Assembly (NCBI RefSeq): GCF_030815255.1
Contig: NZ_JAUSWN010000002.1
Span: 124,001-188,000, forward strand
From: Hathewaya limosa
GTDB lineage: Bacteria; Bacillota; Clostridia; Clostridiales; Clostridiaceae
Direction of reading: 5' to 3'
Length of the DNA stretch: 64,000 bases
Below are positions 61,721 to 64,000 of this stretch, in pieces. Below the pieces are notes generated by a model. The model was not told the origin of the DNA. It searched no databases and was given only the letters and a program-made list of their open reading frames with translations. The stretch's first letter is position 1. The number at the start of each line of letters is the position of its first letter. A program made the position numbers and the translations under genes.

Positions 61721-62048
61721 TTCTTCCTCCATATTCTCTTTCTTTTAGATGTGTATATAATTTACTTAGATCTTTGTTATCTTTTTCAATTTCATCTCCT
61801 TCTATTATACCAGTTTTAAGTTTTTGTTTCATACATTCATCTACGGATAAATGAGAATATCCTAATCTACTAGCTAATACATATAATATAATTATTGCCC
61901 CAGAAATACAATTTAATATAGCATCTTGTGCTATGTTACTTCCCTTACATAAAAGTTTAAATAAATCCCCGATAACACAAATAAGTTCTGCTTTTAATTT
62001 TTCTATAGCATTTACATTGGCCATAATATTAAAATCTTCTCTTCTCAT
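61698..62048 (-). CDS. MazG-like family protein
   Basis: A 116-residue helical protein of the MazG-like/DUF type often annotated in clostridia beside yybS. It starts MRREDFNIMANVNAIEKLKAE and contains helices like LKAELICVIGDLFKLLCKG and IVLYVLASRLGYS. It has no complete EExxE metal motif of true MazG, so pyrophosphatase activity is uncertain. The ATG at 62048 has AAGGGGATG at nine bases, better than the downstream ATG at 62024. It overlaps the YybS-like gene. Confidence 0.72.
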   Translation of the reverse strand: MRREDFNIMANVNAIEKLKAELICVIGDLFKLLCKGSNIAQDAILNCISGAIIILYVLASRLGYSHLSVDECMKQKLKTGIIEGDEIEKDNKDLSKLYTHLKEREYGGRNGKKNME

Positions 62049-62303
62049 TTTTCACATCCCCTTATTGATTAATACATTTAATTAAAAATAAATTAGTACT
62101 GTATTAATTTTATCATTAACTATATTGTATTGATTTTTAAATATATATGCAATATAAGTTATAATGTTTTTCCAAAATATTCTTTATTTACTCGATATTT
62201 GAATATAATAATATTTATATCTTAATAAAATTAGAGATTATTATATTTAATAATAGTATTTCTGTAGCTAACTTAAGCATAATTTATTTTAAACAAAAAA
62301 AAT

Positions 62304-62330
62304 AAAGCAGCACCCAAAAGGTACTGCTTT
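62304..62330 (-). terminator. Terminator of the rpsF-ssb-rpsR operon
   Basis: AAAGCAGCACC pairs with GGTACTGCTTT (one mismatch) over a five-base loop, followed on the minus strand by TATTTTTTTTG. Confidence 0.9.
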
Positions 62331-62340
62331 GAATACTTGA

Positions 62341-62580
62341 TTATTCTATTGTGAATGGTAATAAAGCAACGTTTCTTGATTTCTTTATTGCTAAAGTTAA
62401 CATTCTTTGATGTTTTGCACAGTTTCCAGAAATTCTTCTTGGAAGAATCTTTCCTCTTTCTGTTATGTACTTTTTAAGTACATTTATATCTTTATAATCT
62501 ATGTATTGTGCTTTGTCTACACAAAATGCACAAACTTTTCTCTTTTTTCTTCTTGCACCTTGTCTTTTTTGACCAGCCAT
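62341..62580 (-). CDS. rpsR: Ribosomal protein S18
   Basis: The 79-residue S18 begins MAGQKRQGARRKKRKVCAFC and has the conserved core DYKDINVLKKYITERGKILPRR. CAFC is a partial zinc-type site, a C+ variant. AAGGAGG precedes the ATG. Last gene of the rpsF-ssb-rpsR operon, ending in a terminator. About 290 bases to the MazG-like gene hold nothing else recognised. Confidence 0.97.
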   Translation of the reverse strand: MAGQKRQGARRKKRKVCAFCVDKAQYIDYKDINVLKKYITERGKILPRRISGNCAKHQRMLTLAIKKSRNVALLPFTIE

Positions 62581-62605
62581 CTTCTTCCCTCCTTATTCTA
62601 CCACA

Positions 62606-63040
62606 TTAAAATGGTATGTCTTCATTTTCTATAGGGGTAACATCATTTCCATAACCTGGTTCTGGAGCTCCGCCACCGTTATTACTGTTTTGGAAATCAT
62701 ATGCTCCATCATTTTCAGCTGACTGTTTACTTCCTAAAAACTCTACGTCTTCGGCAATTACTTCGGTAACATATCGTCTAGTACCATCCTTAGCCTCGTA
62801 GCTTCTAGTCTCTATTCTTCCGCTAATACCAATTAGTCTACCTTTACTCATGTAATTAGCAGTTACCTCAGCCATTCTACCCCAAACTACTATAGGAATA
62901 AAATCCGCATCCGGTTGACCTTCTCTTTTAAACTTCCTGTTTACTGCTAGTGTAAAGGTGGTAACGGCCGTTCCAGCTCCTGGTGTAAATCTTAACTCAG
63001 GATCTTTTGTAAGTCTTCCGACCAATGTTACTTTATTCAA
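62606..63040 (-). CDS. ssb: Single-stranded DNA-binding protein
   Basis: The 144-residue SSB has the OB fold in its first 105 residues (MNKVTLVGRLTKDPELRFTP) and a Gly-rich linker. It ends with the acidic tip ENEDIPF that recruits replication and repair partners. Normal length. It lies between rpsF and rpsR, the conserved operon in Firmicutes. An AGGTGGTG-type site precedes the ATG. Confidence 0.97.
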   Translation of the reverse strand: MNKVTLVGRLTKDPELRFTPGAGTAVTTFTLAVNRKFKREGQPDADFIPIVVWGRMAEVTANYMSKGRLIGISGRIETRSYEAKDGTRRYVTEVIAEDVEFLGSKQSAENDGAYDFQNSNNGGGAPEPGYGNDVTPIENEDIPF

Positions 63041-63068
63041 CTAAAAACACCACCTATATCAAAATATA

Positions 63069-63356
63069 TTATTTTTCGTTTTTAACGATCATATCTCTCA
63101 TAACAGCATCAGAAATCTTTAAATTTCTTGATAATTCTTTTGGTAACTCTGGATTAGATTTGAAGTTAATTAATACATAGTGTCCTTCGTTAACCTTATC
63201 AATTGGATAAGCAAGCTTTCTCTTACCCCATAAATCAACGTTTTCGATTTCTCCACCATTGTTTTCAATTATACCTTTGAATTTTTCTACGTTAGCTTTA
63301 ACAGCTTCTTCGTCTAATGATGGTTTTAATATGAACATTACTTCATATGCTCTCAT
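63069..63356 (-). CDS. rpsF: Ribosomal protein S6
   Basis: The 95-residue S6 starts MRAYEVMFILKPSLDEEAV and has the conserved core WGKRKLAYPIDKVNEGHYVL. The ATG at 63356 follows GGGAGGAGGTGAA, a strong site; the frame opens 63 bases further only through hydrophobic out-of-family residues. First gene of the rpsF-ssb-rpsR operon. Confidence 0.97.
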   Translation of the reverse strand: MRAYEVMFILKPSLDEEAVKANVEKFKGIIENNGGEIENVDLWGKRKLAYPIDKVNEGHYVLINFKSNPELPKELSRNLKISDAVMRDMIVKNEK

Positions 63357-63464
63357 TATATTCACCTCCTCCCTTCGGACTAACGGCTGTATTATAATAA
63401 ATACAGCAGGGAAATCCATTAATTAATTTTACTCTTTATATGCAAAAAAATCAAGTACTTTTTA

Positions 63465-63647
63465 TTAATCATTTAAGATTTTCTTTACTTTTTTTTCAAA
63501 TTCTGTTCTTGATAACATAATTATCCTGTTACAACCTTTACACTTAATTTTAACATCGGCACCAACTCTTATAACTTCCCATTTATCACTTCCACAAGGA
63601 TGAGTTTTTTTCATTTGTACTAAATCACCAATATTTATATCCTTCAT
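63465..63647 (-). CDS. DUF951 protein
   Basis: The 60-residue DUF951 protein has the start MKDINIGDLVQMKKTHPCGSD and the Cys pair CKGC, with a third Cys in HPCG, suggesting zinc binding. GAGGTGAA precedes the ATG. The family commonly precedes rpsF in clostridia and is otherwise uncharacterised. Confidence 0.9.
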   Translation of the reverse strand: MKDINIGDLVQMKKTHPCGSDKWEVIRVGADVKIKCKGCNRIIMLSRTEFEKKVKKILND

Positions 63648-63782
63648 AAATTCACCTCTATAATTATATTTTGCCCTTAATTACTAAATTTACACAATTT
63701 ATTTATGTATAAAAAATTTACTTTATTTAAACTATAGATATATTATACTAAAGTATATATTATTATTAAAATAATTTAATAC

Positions 63783-63824
63783 AAAAAATCTTCCTTAGTT
63801 TATTAATAATACCCTAAAGAAGAT
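63783..63824 (-). terminator. Terminator after the DUF3343-like gene
   Basis: The stem ATCTTCCTTAG/CTAAAGAAGAT has one mismatch and is followed on the minus strand by a T-rich tail. Confidence 0.75.
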
Positions 63825-63834
63825 CTTTTATTTA

Positions 63835-64000
63835 TTAAGATAGTTCTATATATTCTGAACCATTTTGTTCATAAATTTTCTTATACTCAATTTTATCTTC
63901 AAGTGACTTGAATGCCTCTAAAAACTCTTCACCCATCCTTAAACTAATTCCACAACTTTTAGTAATAAAAGTTGGGGTTGGTATTACAGTAACTTTTATT
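63835..64000 (-). CDS. Partial DUF3343-like protein (C-terminus)
   Basis: The 3' end of a minus-strand gene whose start lies beyond 64000. The visible part reads TVIPTPTFITKSCGISLRM, the signature of DUF3343 proteins, which are small putative Se/S carriers. It ends with an acidic tail (YEQNGSEYIELS). The conserved Cys in TKSCGISL is present. Assignment by motif only. Confidence 0.75.
   Translation of the reverse strand, partial: IKVTVIPTPTFITKSCGISLRMGEEFLEAFKSLEDKIEYKKIYEQNGSEYIELS

Noticed and set aside
1..64000. CRISPR array, prophage or plasmid integration
   Set aside because: No regular repeat-spacer pattern, integrase or att repeats were seen; the tandem repeats found are short and explained above.

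Overview
The window is chromosomal DNA of a low-GC, spore-forming Firmicute, most likely Clostridium sensu stricto. The evidence is the very AT-rich sequence, the strong GGAGG ribosome-binding sites, two T-box leaders, a GerMN spore-germination lipoprotein, a LonB/LonC-type protease and clostridial small families (DUF951, DUF3006, DUF1858, a DUF3343-like protein). Species cannot be fixed from sequence alone. The right end carries rpsF-ssb-rpsR, a MazG-like gene, a YybS-like gene, gdpP-rplI-lonC and dnaB, nearly all on the minus strand. In clostridia this block lies a few kilobases from oriC, so the window probably sits on the left replichore and runs toward the origin at its right edge.

Layout. 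1-3 kb: unknown partial gene, GerMN lipoprotein, YycJ-type metallo-hydrolase and murA. 3.2-5.6 kb: a degenerate 2H-like gene, then asnS behind an Asn T-box. 5.6-10 kb: two tandem paralogous chemoreceptors. 10-14.5 kb: a small DMT-type membrane protein, a LysR regulator, an FmdB-type zinc ribbon, a subtilase-fold protein that has lost its whole catalytic triad, and cinA. 14.6-18.3 kb: a secreted cationic small protein followed by an ABC ATPase and three permeases. 18.5-25.9 kb: UDP-GlcNAc 2-epimerase, M16C peptidase, GH65 phosphorylase and beta-phosphoglucomutase. 26-33.7 kb: a PHP-type hydrolase, a protein of about 1780 residues (pseudokinase, AAA/STAND ATPase, TPR-like repeats, GGDEF, GAF), and methionine aminopeptidase with a SEC-C zinc motif. 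33.9-38.7 kb: an unknown gene, a candidate small RNA, a DMT transporter and the dnaD-dnaI helicase-loading pair.

38.76-40.03 kb holds 13 tRNA genes on the minus strand (Glu x4, Val x4, Asp x3, Thr x2), clearly expanded by block duplication. 40.4-48.5 kb: two FAD oxidoreductases, a DUF1858 protein, purA, a phosphatidyltransferase, DUF3006, YhaM-type nuclease and an LCP cell-wall ligase with a KPEP tail. 48.7-52.9 kb: an unannotated 37-residue gene with its own terminator, a TetR regulator, two unknown genes, an RlmI-type methyltransferase, thpR and a Crp-family regulator. 53.27-54.8 kb: an orphan trpB behind a Trp T-box that appears to carry two terminators. The housekeeping block follows to the right edge, where a DUF3343-like gene is cut.

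The most distinctive items are the secreted-protein/ABC locus, the triad-less subtilase, the pseudokinase-GGDEF signalling protein, the orphan trpB with its double-terminator T-box, a hairpin that would bring a distant perfect Shine-Dalgarno to the map start codon, a candidate ncRNA with four GATAAC/AATAAC-type repeats, and paired TAAAC-N5-GTTTA sites ahead of dnaD-dnaI. No CRISPR array, insertion sequence, prophage or rRNA gene was seen.
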